Source of the DNA: Flavilitoribacter sp020436695
GTDB taxonomy: Bacteria > Bacteroidota > Bacteroidia > Chitinophagales > Saprospiraceae
Direction: 5' to 3'
Assembly (NCBI GenBank): GCA_041392665.1
Contig: JAWKLQ010000002.1
Coordinates: 248,001 to 312,000, forward strand
DNA: 64,000 bases
This document shows, piece by piece, positions 18,955 to 28,759 of this stretch; within the stretch, counting starts at the first letter, position 1; each line of letters starts with the position of its first letter. The notes below the pieces were generated by a model that was not told where the DNA came from, did not search any database, and worked only from the letters and a program-made list of their open reading frames with translations. Both the position numbers and the translations under genes were made by a program.

Positions 18955-19670
18955 TTGATTAGAAAGCCCGGCAACTTTCTAATGTATTACTTCGATGAGA
19001 TCGGCCCCGACTATCGTCCTGCATTTGACTATGTCAATGAGAGGATCTTAAAGAGCACCGGCTTTGAACTCATTGTTACCAAGTCTTTCAACGAGCGGCA
19101 TTATGCCATCCTTCGCCTAAAGAGTTCCTACAACGGAGATTATAACGGACTGGTAAATTTTGACAGTCGATTTGCTGTTTTCAATATGACCGGCATGTTC
19201 GGCATAAAAAACACGACGACCTGGAGTACGGTTTCGGTGTCAACTTTACCAAGAGTTTTCGCAATACCATCGCCCTGCCTTTCTTTCTGTACAATCGTAA
19301 CTTTAATAATCGCTGGGGCATTGAAACAGTATTACCGGCGGTGGCCGTACTGCGATATAATATTTCGGCCCGGACCATCGTTCTGGGAGGCTTTCGATAC
19401 AACAGCCGAAGTTACTCCATACGCCTGCCGGGGGAAATGGAAACGGCAAGTTTTGCCATGAATCATTCAGAGATGAGATTTTTCTTTTCTACAGAGCAAA
19501 ATCTGGCCCCCTGGATCTGGCTGGATGCCGAAGTAGGCTATCAATATAATTTCAGTACTGATTTTGAAGCTAAAAGCAAAGAAGTGGAAAGCTTTATGGT
19601 AGAAACCAGAAATGCACTTTATTTCAAGATCGGCGTATTCATTTCTCCACCGGATTCTTATCTGAAATAG
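18955..19670 (+). pseudogene. Frameshifted outer-membrane-type gene (possibly DUF6268-like)
   Basis: The first frame (18955 to about 19212) reads DYRPAFDYVNERIL and FNMTGMFGIK. The protein-like sequence then continues one frame back as HDDLEYGFGVNFTKSF, FFLYNRNFNNRWG, VLGGFRYNSRSYSI and the end at 19670. The switch falls in an A6 run at 19206-19211. Restoring one A would join the frames. No signal peptide precedes the first residues, so the N-terminus also seems lost. The beta-strand pattern resembles DUF6268 outer membrane barrels of Bacteroidetes, a tentative match. The run is also a textbook slippery heptamer, so recoding cannot be fully excluded. Confidence 0.65.
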
Positions 19671-20092
19671 CCATTCACCGATCAGGAGTTACCAAAAAAT
19701 AAATAGCCGGAAATATTACGCATTACAAAAAATATATAAATTTGCGTAATTTGTGCCGGCAACTACAAAGCGTTTAAGCTCACGAATGTGTCAAAATTGC
19801 GCTTACTGCCGAAAAAGAAAGCTAGTGGGCAAATTAAGATTCTTTATGAATAATAATTTTTTCACTTGCAGAAACCTCAGTAAATTAGCGCAATAAATAT
19901 ACCTGTTACCCATAAAGAGTATATTGCATACAGTATTAAAGTTTAGCATTAAGAGAACAATCCCTTCGCTGTTGGCATTTTCCTGATAGAAAATATCCAT
20001 CTGATAATCCCGTGTTCATATAAACAGGGAGGAAAGAATTATTTAGGGCTTCCAAAATCAATTGCCTTATACCGACATATACGTAAGAGGCA
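19671..20092. promoter_or_regulatory. Long leader region upstream of the T9SS adhesin
   Basis: 422 bases with no gene. An inverted repeat with arms ATTACGCA (19715-19722) and TGCGTAAT (19743-19750) flanks a sequence like the Bacteroidetes -7 box, TAAATTTG at 19737-19744. No convincing -33 element was found at the right distance. This might be an operator over a promoter, but the evidence is thin. Confidence 0.3.
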
Positions 20093-23000
20093 ATGGAGAC
20101 CAACTTCAATATCCCAAGAGTCCATATGTACCGGAAGCAACTCACAAACATTTACCTATTTAGCCTGTTGGGTATGACCCTGCTGACGGGGAATCAGATC
20201 TATGCCCAGTGCCCAAGGCTCAAAGCCATCATGGTAGATGCCTGTGGTAATGAACCCGGAAATGAATTCATCATCCTGCACTCGGGTACCGGGTTCAATA
20301 CGCAGGACCTGCAGATCGATTTTGACCAGGTAGCCAATGGTGGGGTCCACGAAAATAATGACATCAATGTCAGTATCAATAACTTTCCAGGAGATCCGCT
20401 GCCCTGCCGCTTTCAGCCCGGTGACCCATCTCTGGTAGGCAATTGCCCTAATGTACGCTCCGCCAGCCAGGGAGAAGAGATTCCAGCTAATGCCATCGTG
20501 ATCATTCAAATGAGTGGTGATGCCGATGTGGAGTATGATTTTAGCTATCTCTGCGGCAACGGAGAATGTGTGTATGTTCTACAAAACGACTGTATCCGCA
20601 CCAAGGAGGCCTTCCCCAATAAAGGCAGTGGTAGCATTGACCTGCAGATCGCTATCCGCAATACGGCCTGTATGCAGACCTACGATTACGACCGGAACCG
20701 ACTGGTGGGCAGTGATGGTGCTTTTTACGCACCGGAAGGTACTTCTCTTTATGAAAACCGGGGTTGTGAGACCCCGCCGGTTCGTGGTGCAACCATTCCA
20801 CCGGATTACGTAGATCCAGGACCACAGATCGGATGCGGGTCTTATATCCTTCCGGCTATCGGCGGCCTGAATCTTACCGGAAATGAACGCTACTATACCC
20901 TGCCCGGCGGAGGAGGCATAGAATACAAACCCGGTGACAGGATCACCCGGACTATTACGCTTTTCATTTTTGATAAAACTTCTCCCTGTAGTCTGGAGCC
21001 ATTCTTCCGGATTACTATTACCACGCCCGGAGCACCGGTGCTGTCCGTACCCTCTCCGCTCTGCGAAAGCGAACCTTCCTTCCCTCTGGAAGCCACCCCG
21101 GACGGGATCAAAGGTGTATGGAGCGGACCGGGCGTAAGTAATAACATTTTCGATCCCGGTGCAGCCGGACCGGGGACGCATACACTTACCTTCACGCCCG
21201 ATGCCGATCAATGTGCCAACCCCAATACGACCGATGTACGCATTTTGTCTTCACCGGGAGGGGTTGCCGGACTCACACTGGGGGCCTGCGATGATCTGGA
21301 CACCGGTTTGGGAGCTTATGACCTTACCTCGCTGGAACCGGAGGTGAATCCATCCGGAACGGGAACAGTGGTATGGTATGAAGACGAAAATCTGACTACT
21401 CCCATTAGTGATCCTACTGCATTCATCTCACCGCCGACCACGGTTTATGCCGTAATTGAAACAACAGGAGGCTGTCCCAGTAATCCCGCTCCGGTAGACT
21501 TGTTGCTAAGCCCTGCCATTATCATTGGCTTTGATGCCTTCTCCGGCATCAGTTGTAACGGGGATACCAACGGCAGTGCCGATATTTCAATTCAGGGCGG
21601 GACGCCACCCTACCAGATCTTTTGGTCAGATCCTGCTTTTGACGGGTCGGAAATCATCACCGATCTGGGTGCCGGAGAATATATTGTAAGCGTTGTGGAT
21701 GCTACCGGTTGTGAAAAAACCATGCGCTTTGAGATCCTGGATCCACCTTTATTGACCCTCAACTGTAACACGGAAGAAAACGTCAGTACCGTGACCGGAC
21801 AAGACGGTGTAGGCAGCGTTACGGTGAATGGTGGTTTGCCACCCTATACGATCAGTTGGTCGGGGCCGAAATCAGGTTCCATAACCGTTAGTTCAGCCAG
21901 CCCGCTAATAATCGACCATTTACCGGCCGGGGCCTACGATATCAATGTACGGGATGCCCTGGGATGCATCATGGGCTGCCAGTTTGTAGTAAATGCTCCC
22001 AATTGTAATCTCACCGCTTCAGCGACCCGTACCTTACCCAGTTGTTTTGATTCGGATGACGGTAGCATTTCCATAACAACAGCTGGTGGACAGGGGGTAT
22101 TATCCTATGCCTGGAATGTACCCGGACTCAATGGAATGGACCAGGCCAGCGGACTGGCTTCCGGTCATTATGAGATCACCGTCAGCGATCAAATAGGTTG
22201 CAGCCAGGTCGTCACCGTAGAACTGATCGCACCGCCGGCCCTCGACCTCATATGTGCACCGCAAAATACACCTTCCTATCTCGGTGCTGATGATGGTACT
22301 GCCCGCATCCGGGTATCCGGAGGTACTCCCCCCTATCAATTAAGTTGGACCGGGCCGGTATCCGGAAGTGCTTCCATAAATGTAGCTTCCGAATATATCA
22401 TTGACCAACTTTCGGCGGGCAACTACGATATCTCGGTCATCGATGACCACGGTTGTGAGATGAGTTGTTCTTTCGTATTGCCGGACGGCCTCTGTAATAC
22501 TTTTGTGAATGCAACAGCCGTAAATGAGAGCTGCCCGGATGAAGCGGACGGTTCCATCTCGCTATCGCTGAACGGAGACTGGATCACTCCTGTGACTATC
22601 GACTGGAATGTAAATGCGTATGATGGGCAAACCGACCTGACCGATCTAGCTCCCGGCACCTACTCGGTAACGGTAACGGGTAGTAATTCCTGTCAGGCTT
22701 CCGCTTCGGTAACCATCGGTACCGATTTCACTCCGCCTTCGCTGGATATTGCGCCGACAGCTGAGATCTGTGAAGGAGCCTGTTTCACTTACACGCTTCA
22801 ATTCAGTGGGGAAGCACCCTTTACCGCCGAATTTGAGATCAGCAACGGCGGACAAACGTTCCCAGTTACCGTTTCCAGCGGCAGCAGCAGCGGAGAATTG
22901 ACCATCTGTCCGGATGACTACGGAATTGTCAGCGGTTCTATACGCATACAACTGTTACGGGTATCTGATGCCAACTGCGTTAATACAGAGACCAAGGAAA

Positions 23001-26000
23001 GTGAGTTAACCATCCTCACACCGGTTGAAACACTACTGGATCCTATCCTGTGCCCAAGCGACAGCATTACCGTAAATGGTCAGGTATACAATATTAATCG
23101 ACCACAGGGAAGGGAGATCATCTCCGGAGCTGCCCAAAACGGCTGCGACAGTATCATCAACATCGATCTGAGTTTTCTGCCGGAACGATCCAGTACTGTG
23201 ACTGATACGCTTTGCCCTGAAGAAAGTATCACGGTCAACGGGCAGATATACGATTTTGATCATCCCTCCGGAGTGGAGATCATCCCCACCTCCAACGGCT
23301 GTGACAGTCTGGTACGGGTGGAGCTAACCTTTTTTCCAAGAGAACCGGGTCTGTTCCAGGCCACGCTTTGCTCCGGTGAAGAGATTACCGTGAACGGTCA
23401 TATCTATAACGAAGATCACCGGACGGGAACGGAGATTTTCCCCGGTGCCGGCGCGCATGGTTGCGACAGTCTGCTAGAAGTGAGGATACTTTTCCTGGAT
23501 GTTTCGAACGGCTTCCTGACGCCTACTATTTGTCCGGGCGAAGATTTCGAGTATAACGGTCAGATCTTTAATGAAAATAATCCATCGGGATCCGTACTCC
23601 TGCCCGGCCAGGCCGAGTCGGGTTGTGACAGTCTGGTTTGGATCGAACTCGATTTCTACGATATCGCCATAGGTATCTATTCAGACACCATATGCCCCGG
23701 CGAACAGGTAGAGATCAACGGAACGATCTACGACATATCCAATCCCAGCGGCACAGAAGTCCTGATCGATGCATCCGCTGCGGGTTGTGACAGTATCGTG
23801 CAGGTATCCCTGAGCTTTTTTGACGCACCGATGGGCTCCTTTACACCGACCATTTGCCGGGGTGACCAGATCACCTTCAACGGCACGATCTACGACGAAA
23901 ACCATCCGAGCGGCACGGAGGTATTTCCCGGCCAGTCGGAAATGGGCTGTGACAGCATCGTACAGGTACAGCTGAGTTTTTACGATGTTCCCACCGGCTC
24001 CTACACGCCCACCATTTGCCGGGGCGATCAGATCACTTATAATGGCACGGTGTACGATGAAAACAACCCCTCCGGTACAGAAGTGTTGCCCGGCCAGTCG
24101 GCAATGGGCTGCGACAGTATGGTGCAGGTACAACTGAACTTTTACGACGTGCCGACCGGTTCCTACACCCCCACCATCTGCCGGGGCGATCAGATTACCT
24201 ACAACGGCACCGTCTACGATGAAAATAATCCTTCCGGCATGGAAGTGCTGCCCGGTCAGTCGGCAATGGGCTGCGACAGTATGGTGCAGGTACAACTGAA
24301 CTTTTACGATGTGCCGATCGGCTCCTACACCCCCACCATCTGCCGGGGTGACCAGATCACCTACAACGGCACCGTCTACGATGAAAATAATCCTTCCGGT
24401 ATCGAAGTACTGCCCGGCCAGTCGGCAATGGGTTGTGACAGTATGGTGCAGGTACAATTGAATTTCTACGAAACGCCGGTAGGTGCCTATACTCCCAGCA
24501 TTTGCCCGGGTGATCAGATCATCTACAACGGTACCATCTACGATGAAAATAACCCCTCCGGTATAGAAATATTGTCTGGTCAGTCAGCCATGGGTTGTGA
24601 TAGTCTGGTTGAGGTAACAGTAAGCTTTTATGACATACCGGTCGGAGTTTTCCGGGACACGATCTGCCGGGACGCGAGTGTAATTATCAATGGTAGTACT
24701 TATGATATCAACCATCCTACCGGCACGGAGCTCCTTGAAGGGGTTTCTGCACTGGGCTGCGACAGTGTGGTGCAGGTTGAGCTTTCCTTCCTGGAAAATA
24801 TTACAGTAAGTCTCCTAGGTGATCAGATAGTCTGCTCGAATGAATCTGCGGAATTGGAGATTCGCATTACCAATGCCCCCGGCCCTATTGATATTCAATA
24901 TTCAACTAACGGTGTTGATCCGGTCTGGCTCTACGGATTGCAGGATGGTGACAAGATCACCGTTTCACCGACGCAAACCTCAACGTATCAGATCACTGAT
25001 GTAGCCACTCCTGACGGATATTGCGCCGTCGATATATTGGAGAGTGTTTTCATCGAAGTACAGGAAGTGGCCGTAAGCATTGTCATCGACAGCAAGTACG
25101 ATGACTACCAGATCAGTTGTTTTGACCGCCTTGACGGTGCACTGAGTACACAGGTGCAGGGGATCGCCCCCTTCCGCTACGTTTGGGAAAATGGCTCCAC
25201 TTCGTCTCAACGTACACAACTTGGTCCGGGCACTTACAGCGTTACGGTAAGTGACGCCATGGGATGCCGTGCCGAAGCCCAGGCCACCTTACTGGCACCG
25301 CCTGAGGTCAGTATTTCGGCGGAAGCTATTTCCCCAAATTGCAACAGCAGTGGAATGGGTAGCATTATTATCAATTCGATCACCGGTGGAAATGCCTACT
25401 ACGATATTCAACTGAACGGAGAGCCTGTAACGACGAGCAATCAGTTTCCCCAGACCATTAACGGGCTGTCACCGGGAATCTACACGCTTACTGCTACCGA
25501 TGAATTCGGTTGCTCATCCGAGCGAGAGATCTTCATCCCCGAGTATATGGAACTGAGCCTGGAGCTGGGTGAAAATAAATTCATCAAGCAGGGCGAGTCG
25601 GTCCGGCTGGACGGAGTGGTCAACTTTGATATCGACTCCCTGGTTTGGACATCATCCACATCGATCGTCCCGCCCAACGAACTGCCGGTCAGGGTTACGC
25701 CTCTGGAAACAACCGAATATAGGCTGACCGCTTATGATCGCTATGGGTGCTCGGTATCCGATCGCATCACTGTTTTTGTCAGTAAACAGGGCAGTATATA
25801 CCTGCCTAATGCCTTCAGCCCGAATGCAGATGGGAAAAACGATACCTTTTATCCCTTTACGGATGGTAGTATAGAAGAGATCCTGATATTCAGAATATTC
25901 GATCGCTGGGGCAATCTCATGTTCGAAAGACGTGACTTCCAGGGTAACCAGGCAAATCTTGGCTGGGACGGAAAGGCCGACGGGGTTAAGATGAAACCTG

Positions 26001-26083
26001 CAGTATTCATCTACCTGTTGCAGGTGAAATTCATCGACGGATCGGAAGAGATGTTTAAAGGGGATGTTTCCCTGGTCAAATAA
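20093..26083 (+). CDS. Giant T9SS type-B surface protein with SprB-like and 54-residue repeats
   Basis: 1,996 residues. The signal peptide probably starts at Met12 (MYRKQLTNIYLFSLLGMTLL). Residues ~40-300 contain a lamin-tail-like domain (LKAIMVDACGNEPGNEFIIL). SprB-like repeats follow at ~480-900 (ISCNGDTNGSADISIQGGTP, GAGEYIVSVVDATGCE). Eleven tandem repeats of about 54 residues cover ~977-1567 (core NGTVYDENNPSG and MGCDSMVQVQL). More SprB-like repeats follow. The type-B T9SS sorting domain at ~1900-1996 contains PNAFSPNADGKNDTF and FDRWGNLMFERRDF. It should be exported by the T9SS and act as a surface adhesin or gliding adhesin. It converges with the DUF4835 gene. Confidence 0.93.
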   Translation: METNFNIPRVHMYRKQLTNIYLFSLLGMTLLTGNQIYAQCPRLKAIMVDACGNEPGNEFIILHSGTGFNTQDLQIDFDQVANGGVHENNDINVSINNFPGDPLPCRFQPGDPSLVGNCPNVRSASQGEEIPANAIVIIQMSGDADVEYDFSYLCGNGECVYVLQNDCIRTKEAFPNKGSGSIDLQIAIRNTACMQTYDYDRNRLVGSDGAFYAPEGTSLYENRGCETPPVRGATIPPDYVDPGPQIGCGSYILPAIGGLNLTGNERYYTLPGGGGIEYKPGDRITRTITLFIFDKTSPCSLEPFFRITITTPGAPVLSVPSPLCESEPSFPLEATPDGIKGVWSGPGVSNNIFDPGAAGPGTHTLTFTPDADQCANPNTTDVRILSSPGGVAGLTLGACDDLDTGLGAYDLTSLEPEVNPSGTGTVVWYEDENLTTPISDPTAFISPPTTVYAVIETTGGCPSNPAPVDLLLSPAIIIGFDAFSGISCNGDTNGSADISIQGGTPPYQIFWSDPAFDGSEIITDLGAGEYIVSVVDATGCEKTMRFEILDPPLLTLNCNTEENVSTVTGQDGVGSVTVNGGLPPYTISWSGPKSGSITVSSASPLIIDHLPAGAYDINVRDALGCIMGCQFVVNAPNCNLTASATRTLPSCFDSDDGSISITTAGGQGVLSYAWNVPGLNGMDQASGLASGHYEITVSDQIGCSQVVTVELIAPPALDLICAPQNTPSYLGADDGTARIRVSGGTPPYQLSWTGPVSGSASINVASEYIIDQLSAGNYDISVIDDHGCEMSCSFVLPDGLCNTFVNATAVNESCPDEADGSISLSLNGDWITPVTIDWNVNAYDGQTDLTDLAPGTYSVTVTGSNSCQASASVTIGTDFTPPSLDIAPTAEICEGACFTYTLQFSGEAPFTAEFEISNGGQTFPVTVSSGSSSGELTICPDDYGIVSGSIRIQLLRVSDANCVNTETKESELTILTPVETLLDPILCPSDSITVNGQVYNINRPQGREIISGAAQNGCDSIINIDLSFLPERSSTVTDTLCPEESITVNGQIYDFDHPSGVEIIPTSNGCDSLVRVELTFFPREPGLFQATLCSGEEITVNGHIYNEDHRTGTEIFPGAGAHGCDSLLEVRILFLDVSNGFLTPTICPGEDFEYNGQIFNENNPSGSVLLPGQAESGCDSLVWIELDFYDIAIGIYSDTICPGEQVEINGTIYDISNPSGTEVLIDASAAGCDSIVQVSLSFFDAPMGSFTPTICRGDQITFNGTIYDENHPSGTEVFPGQSEMGCDSIVQVQLSFYDVPTGSYTPTICRGDQITYNGTVYDENNPSGTEVLPGQSAMGCDSMVQVQLNFYDVPTGSYTPTICRGDQITYNGTVYDENNPSGMEVLPGQSAMGCDSMVQVQLNFYDVPIGSYTPTICRGDQITYNGTVYDENNPSGIEVLPGQSAMGCDSMVQVQLNFYETPVGAYTPSICPGDQIIYNGTIYDENNPSGIEILSGQSAMGCDSLVEVTVSFYDIPVGVFRDTICRDASVIINGSTYDINHPTGTELLEGVSALGCDSVVQVELSFLENITVSLLGDQIVCSNESAELEIRITNAPGPIDIQYSTNGVDPVWLYGLQDGDKITVSPTQTSTYQITDVATPDGYCAVDILESVFIEVQEVAVSIVIDSKYDDYQISCFDRLDGALSTQVQGIAPFRYVWENGSTSSQRTQLGPGTYSVTVSDAMGCRAEAQATLLAPPEVSISAEAISPNCNSSGMGSIIINSITGGNAYYDIQLNGEPVTTSNQFPQTINGLSPGIYTLTATDEFGCSSEREIFIPEYMELSLELGENKFIKQGESVRLDGVVNFDIDSLVWTSSTSIVPPNELPVRVTPLETTEYRLTAYDRYGCSVSDRITVFVSKQGSIYLPNAFSPNADGKNDTFYPFTDGSIEEILIFRIFDRWGNLMFERRDFQGNQANLGWDGKADGVKMKPAVFIYLLQVKFIDGSEEMFKGDVSLVK
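23022..24795 (+). repeat. Eleven tandem ~162-bp repeats inside the adhesin gene
   Basis: Each unit encodes about 54 residues with the pattern IC.GD.I..NG..YD..NPSG.E and GCDS.V.V.L.F. The outer units are diverged, whereas units six to nine (about 23830-24480) are almost identical in DNA. This points to recent unequal recombination that can change the copy number and the length of the surface protein. Confidence 0.85.
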
Positions 26084-26136
26084 TTTATGACAGATATTGG
26101 AATCCCAATGCATAGCTACACCCGGGATCAATTAGA

Positions 26137-27036
26137 TTACTTGATCGCCCGGTATTTAGACGCATTTGCCGGATCGAGCCGGCTCATCAGACGGATCACT
26201 TCATTTTGTTGTTCCAGACTTCCTAATTTGTAGATCTCCACCAATTCAGCTGATTTTTCGTTGTTGAACAACTGTACGATCATGGAGTTGGGGTAAGACT
26301 GATTGACACTACCGATCTCACTGAGTGCCTGGGTGATCACTGCCCGGCCGGTTTCCACATCCTGGAACATCACATCCAGTCCGTCCCGGTGATAGGCGTA
26401 CATGGCCTGACGCATGGGGCGAACACGGGGCGACATAATGTTCTCAACCAGCCAGTAACGATTCCGGTTACCTTCTACCGAACGCCAGCCCGGGTTGGAG
26501 GAAGCAGCACTTTGCGGTACGCTGTTGAGGATATCCTGAGCGAGCTGAAAATAAGGCTCTCCTCCCATCGGTGAGAAAGAGTCATAATCTTTTCCGATAA
26601 TGATGAAAGCGTAATAAGCCAGTACAGCCGAGAGGTTGTCGTTATATTGGTTGCGGCTATACTGAATAGGTTGATATTGTTCGTAATAAAAAGTAACCTC
26701 CTTATCGATGTAGTTGAACAGTGGTGTCTCGTATTCCGACATATACACCGGGCGTGAAGACTGCACGGCCAGGTCGGCTTTAAAGCTGGTGGGGGAAAGT
26801 TCTTCCTGAATGGTCAGGATGAAGTTGCAATTGATGCGCTCTTCGAGTTCAAAAACGTCCGACGTCCATTTCTGGTTGTTCAGGAATTCCTGGATGGTCT
26901 GTTCAAGGGTTTCGAACACCTTGGGGTCTACCGTCTGTAGTTTTTGGGTATTGACCTTTACATTGGCATTTAGCTCCTGGGCCTGCAGGCCAATGGAGAT
27001 GATCAAACTTAAAAGTATCAGCGCTAGTCTGCTCAT
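26137..27036 (-). CDS. DUF4835 family secreted protein
   Basis: 299 residues with a signal peptide (ILLSLIISIGLQAQ) and the typical DUF4835 start QELNANVKVNTQKLQTVDP. Other conserved segments are LEERINCNFILTIQEEL and YYAFIIIGKDYDSFSPMGG. This family is found almost only in Bacteroidetes and its function is unknown. It follows coaBC on the same strand, as in related genomes, and completes the bamD-rpoZ-coaBC-DUF4835 block. It is likely an envelope protein linked to outer membrane assembly or cell-wall metabolism, but only by context. Confidence 0.9.
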   Translation of the reverse strand: MSRLALILLSLIISIGLQAQELNANVKVNTQKLQTVDPKVFETLEQTIQEFLNNQKWTSDVFELEERINCNFILTIQEELSPTSFKADLAVQSSRPVYMSEYETPLFNYIDKEVTFYYEQYQPIQYSRNQYNDNLSAVLAYYAFIIIGKDYDSFSPMGGEPYFQLAQDILNSVPQSAASSNPGWRSVEGNRNRYWLVENIMSPRVRPMRQAMYAYHRDGLDVMFQDVETGRAVITQALSEIGSVNQSYPNSMIVQLFNNEKSAELVEIYKLGSLEQQNEVIRLMSRLDPANASKYRAIK

Positions 27037-27085
27037 GGTATATTTAGTTTAGGAATGAGGAGTGAGTGAACGGTATTGAACCGAC

Positions 27086-28291
27086 TCATTCCTCATTCCT
27101 CATTCCTCTTAATTCCAGCAGGGCATCAATAATATCTTTCGCCACTGCCATCTTTGTTTTTAACTCAAATTGGCGCTTCTTATTGTCCCGGCCCAGTATA
27201 GAAATCTTATTGGTATCATGTTGAAAGCCGGCGCCGCTATCCCGTAGGGAGTTGAGCACGATCAGATCAAAGTTCTTTCTTTCGAGTTTGCCCCGGGCAT
27301 TAGCTTCTTCATCGTTGGTTTCCAAAGCAAACCCGATCAGGTATTGCCCTTCTTTTTTGATGCGGCCGAGCGAAGCGGCAATATCCGGGGTGGGCACGAG
27401 CTGCAACGTAAGCTGATCGGATTTTTTCTTGATCTTCCGATCCTCGGCCCGCTCCGGCCGATAGTCGGCTACAGCTGCAGCCAGAATAGCTACATCGGTA
27501 TCAGAAAATTGGGCTATAGCCTGCCCGTACATTTCCTGAGCCGATTCCACCCGAAAAGTACTAATAGAGGGGTGCTGCGTTTGCTGCGCTGATGGTCCCA
27601 GAATGAGGGTCACCCTGGCGCCGCGGCAGGCCGCTTCCTCGGCAAGCGCTATGCCCATCTTTCCCGAAGAGCGATTACCGATAAACCGTACCGGGTCGAT
27701 CGCCTCATAAGTCGGTCCGGCGGTGATCAGTACTTTCAGCCCCTGCATGTCCTGCTGCTGCCGGAACTGAGCATTTAGGAAAGCAACGATCTGCTCCGGC
27801 TCTTCCATCCGCCCCTCTCCTACCAGACCACTGGCCAGTTCACCATGTGCTACCGGAATGATGATGTTACCGTAGGATTGTAGTCTCCGGATATTCTCTT
27901 GAGTGGCCGGATGGTGCCACATATCGACATCCATGGCCGGTGCCAGATAAACAGGACAGCGGGCGGAGAGATAAACTGCAGATAAGATATTATCACAAAT
28001 TCCATTGGCCAGCCGGGCCAGGGTATTGGCCGTAGCCGGAGCAATGAGCACAGCATCGGCCCACAGCCCCAGTTCAACGTGATTGTTCCAGCCTGATTCA
28101 GACTGTACATCGGTAAGCACCGGATGTTTGGATAAAGTAGAAAGCGTGAGTGGGGTAATGAATTGTGCAGCGGCCGGCGTCATCAATATCCGCACTTCCG
28201 CACCGGCTTTGATCAACAGACGGGTAAGGAAAGCAGCCTTATAGGCGGCAATACTCCCACTGATCCCCAGAATGATCTTTTTTCCCTGCAT
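27086..28291 (-). CDS. coaBC: Bifunctional phosphopantothenoylcysteine decarboxylase / phosphopantothenate-cysteine ligase
   Basis: 401 residues, the normal length. The N-terminal flavin-dependent CoaC domain has GISGSIAAYKAAFL, His71 (WNNHVELGLWADA) and PAMDVDMWHHP. The C-terminal CoaB ligase domain begins near residue 185 with VLITAGPTYEAIDPVRFI and NRSSGKMG, and continues with AAAVADYRP. It joins cysteine to 4'-phosphopantothenate and then decarboxylates the product on the way to coenzyme A. The loop that holds the active-site cysteine in E. coli CoaC reads ASGLVGEGRM here, with no cysteine. This may be usual in the phylum, but I cannot check. It lies downstream of rpoZ and upstream of DUF4835. 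Confidence 0.95.
   Translation of the reverse strand: MQGKKIILGISGSIAAYKAAFLTRLLIKAGAEVRILMTPAAAQFITPLTLSTLSKHPVLTDVQSESGWNNHVELGLWADAVLIAPATANTLARLANGICDNILSAVYLSARCPVYLAPAMDVDMWHHPATQENIRRLQSYGNIIIPVAHGELASGLVGEGRMEEPEQIVAFLNAQFRQQQDMQGLKVLITAGPTYEAIDPVRFIGNRSSGKMGIALAEEAACRGARVTLILGPSAQQTQHPSISTFRVESAQEMYGQAIAQFSDTDVAILAAAVADYRPERAEDRKIKKKSDQLTLQLVPTPDIAASLGRIKKEGQYLIGFALETNDEEANARGKLERKNFDLIVLNSLRDSGAGFQHDTNKISILGRDNKKRQFELKTKMAVAKDIIDALLELRGMRNEE
27087..27107. repeat. Heptanucleotide repeat CATTCCT x3 at the 3' end of coaBC
   Basis: Three perfect CATTCCT units overlap the last codons of coaBC, including its TGA stop. With AGGAATGAGGAGTGAG at 27051-27066 they form a hairpin that can serve as a terminator. 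A change in unit number would alter the last residues of CoaBC, which are not catalytic. Confidence 0.6.
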
Positions 28292-28322
28292 GGATTGAAT
28301 GATGAATAGCTATGCGCTAATC

Positions 28323-28401
28323 GCAAAACGCCGGATGATCGTACCATTGCGATCATCCGGCAGTTTGCAACCGTAGACGTGGCATATTTTCGCAATGCCA
28401 C
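28323..28401. terminator. Double hairpin between rpoZ and coaBC
   Basis: A perfect 12-bp hairpin (GCCGGATGATCG at 28330-28341, its complement at 28350-28361) is extended by GCAAA/TTTGC pairs outside. A second hairpin follows with arms GTGGCAT (28379-28385) and ATGCCAC (28395-28401). There is no long U run, so it may be a processing or attenuation signal or a REP-like repeat instead of a simple terminator. Confidence 0.5.
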
Positions 28402-28420
28402 ATCCGGTATCCTGACCTCA

Positions 28421-28759
28421 CTATCTTCTTTTCTTGCGATCGTTGTAACGGTAGTACAACTCATCGTTCAGGAATTCTTCCGTAGCGATGATCACCGGAT
28501 TCGGCAGGCGCTCGTAGAACTTGGAGATCTCGATCTGCTCTTTGTTCTCGCTTACTTCTTCGATGGTGTCGGAAGATACAGCAAACTCTTCCAGCTTGTT
28601 GTGCAGTTCGTACTTCAGATCCACTGCCAACTGACGAGCTCTCTTGGTGATGACATTCAGTGACTCATACACGTTACTGGTACCACTTACCAATTGACCA
28701 ATGTCACGAGCGCGTACGTTAGGATCCAGCCCTTGCACTTTGTTCTTGATATCTGACAT
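28421..28759 (-). CDS. rpoZ: RNA polymerase omega subunit
   Basis: 112 residues. It matches the Bacteroidetes form of omega: NVYESLNVITKRARQLAVDL, KLEEFAVSSDTIEEV and KEQIEISKFYERLPNP. Omega binds the beta-prime subunit and helps RNA polymerase assembly. The start overlaps the end of bamD by about 41 bases, so translation may be coupled. The position between bamD and coaBC is conserved in the phylum. Confidence 0.93.
   Translation of the reverse strand: MSDIKNKVQGLDPNVRARDIGQLVSGTSNVYESLNVITKRARQLAVDLKYELHNKLEEFAVSSDTIEEVSENKEQIEISKFYERLPNPVIIATEEFLNDELYYRYNDRKKRR

Noticed and set aside
23681..24457. 258-residue minus-strand ORF with internal repeats
   Set aside because: Its repeats are the complement of the adhesin repeats; no independent coding evidence.
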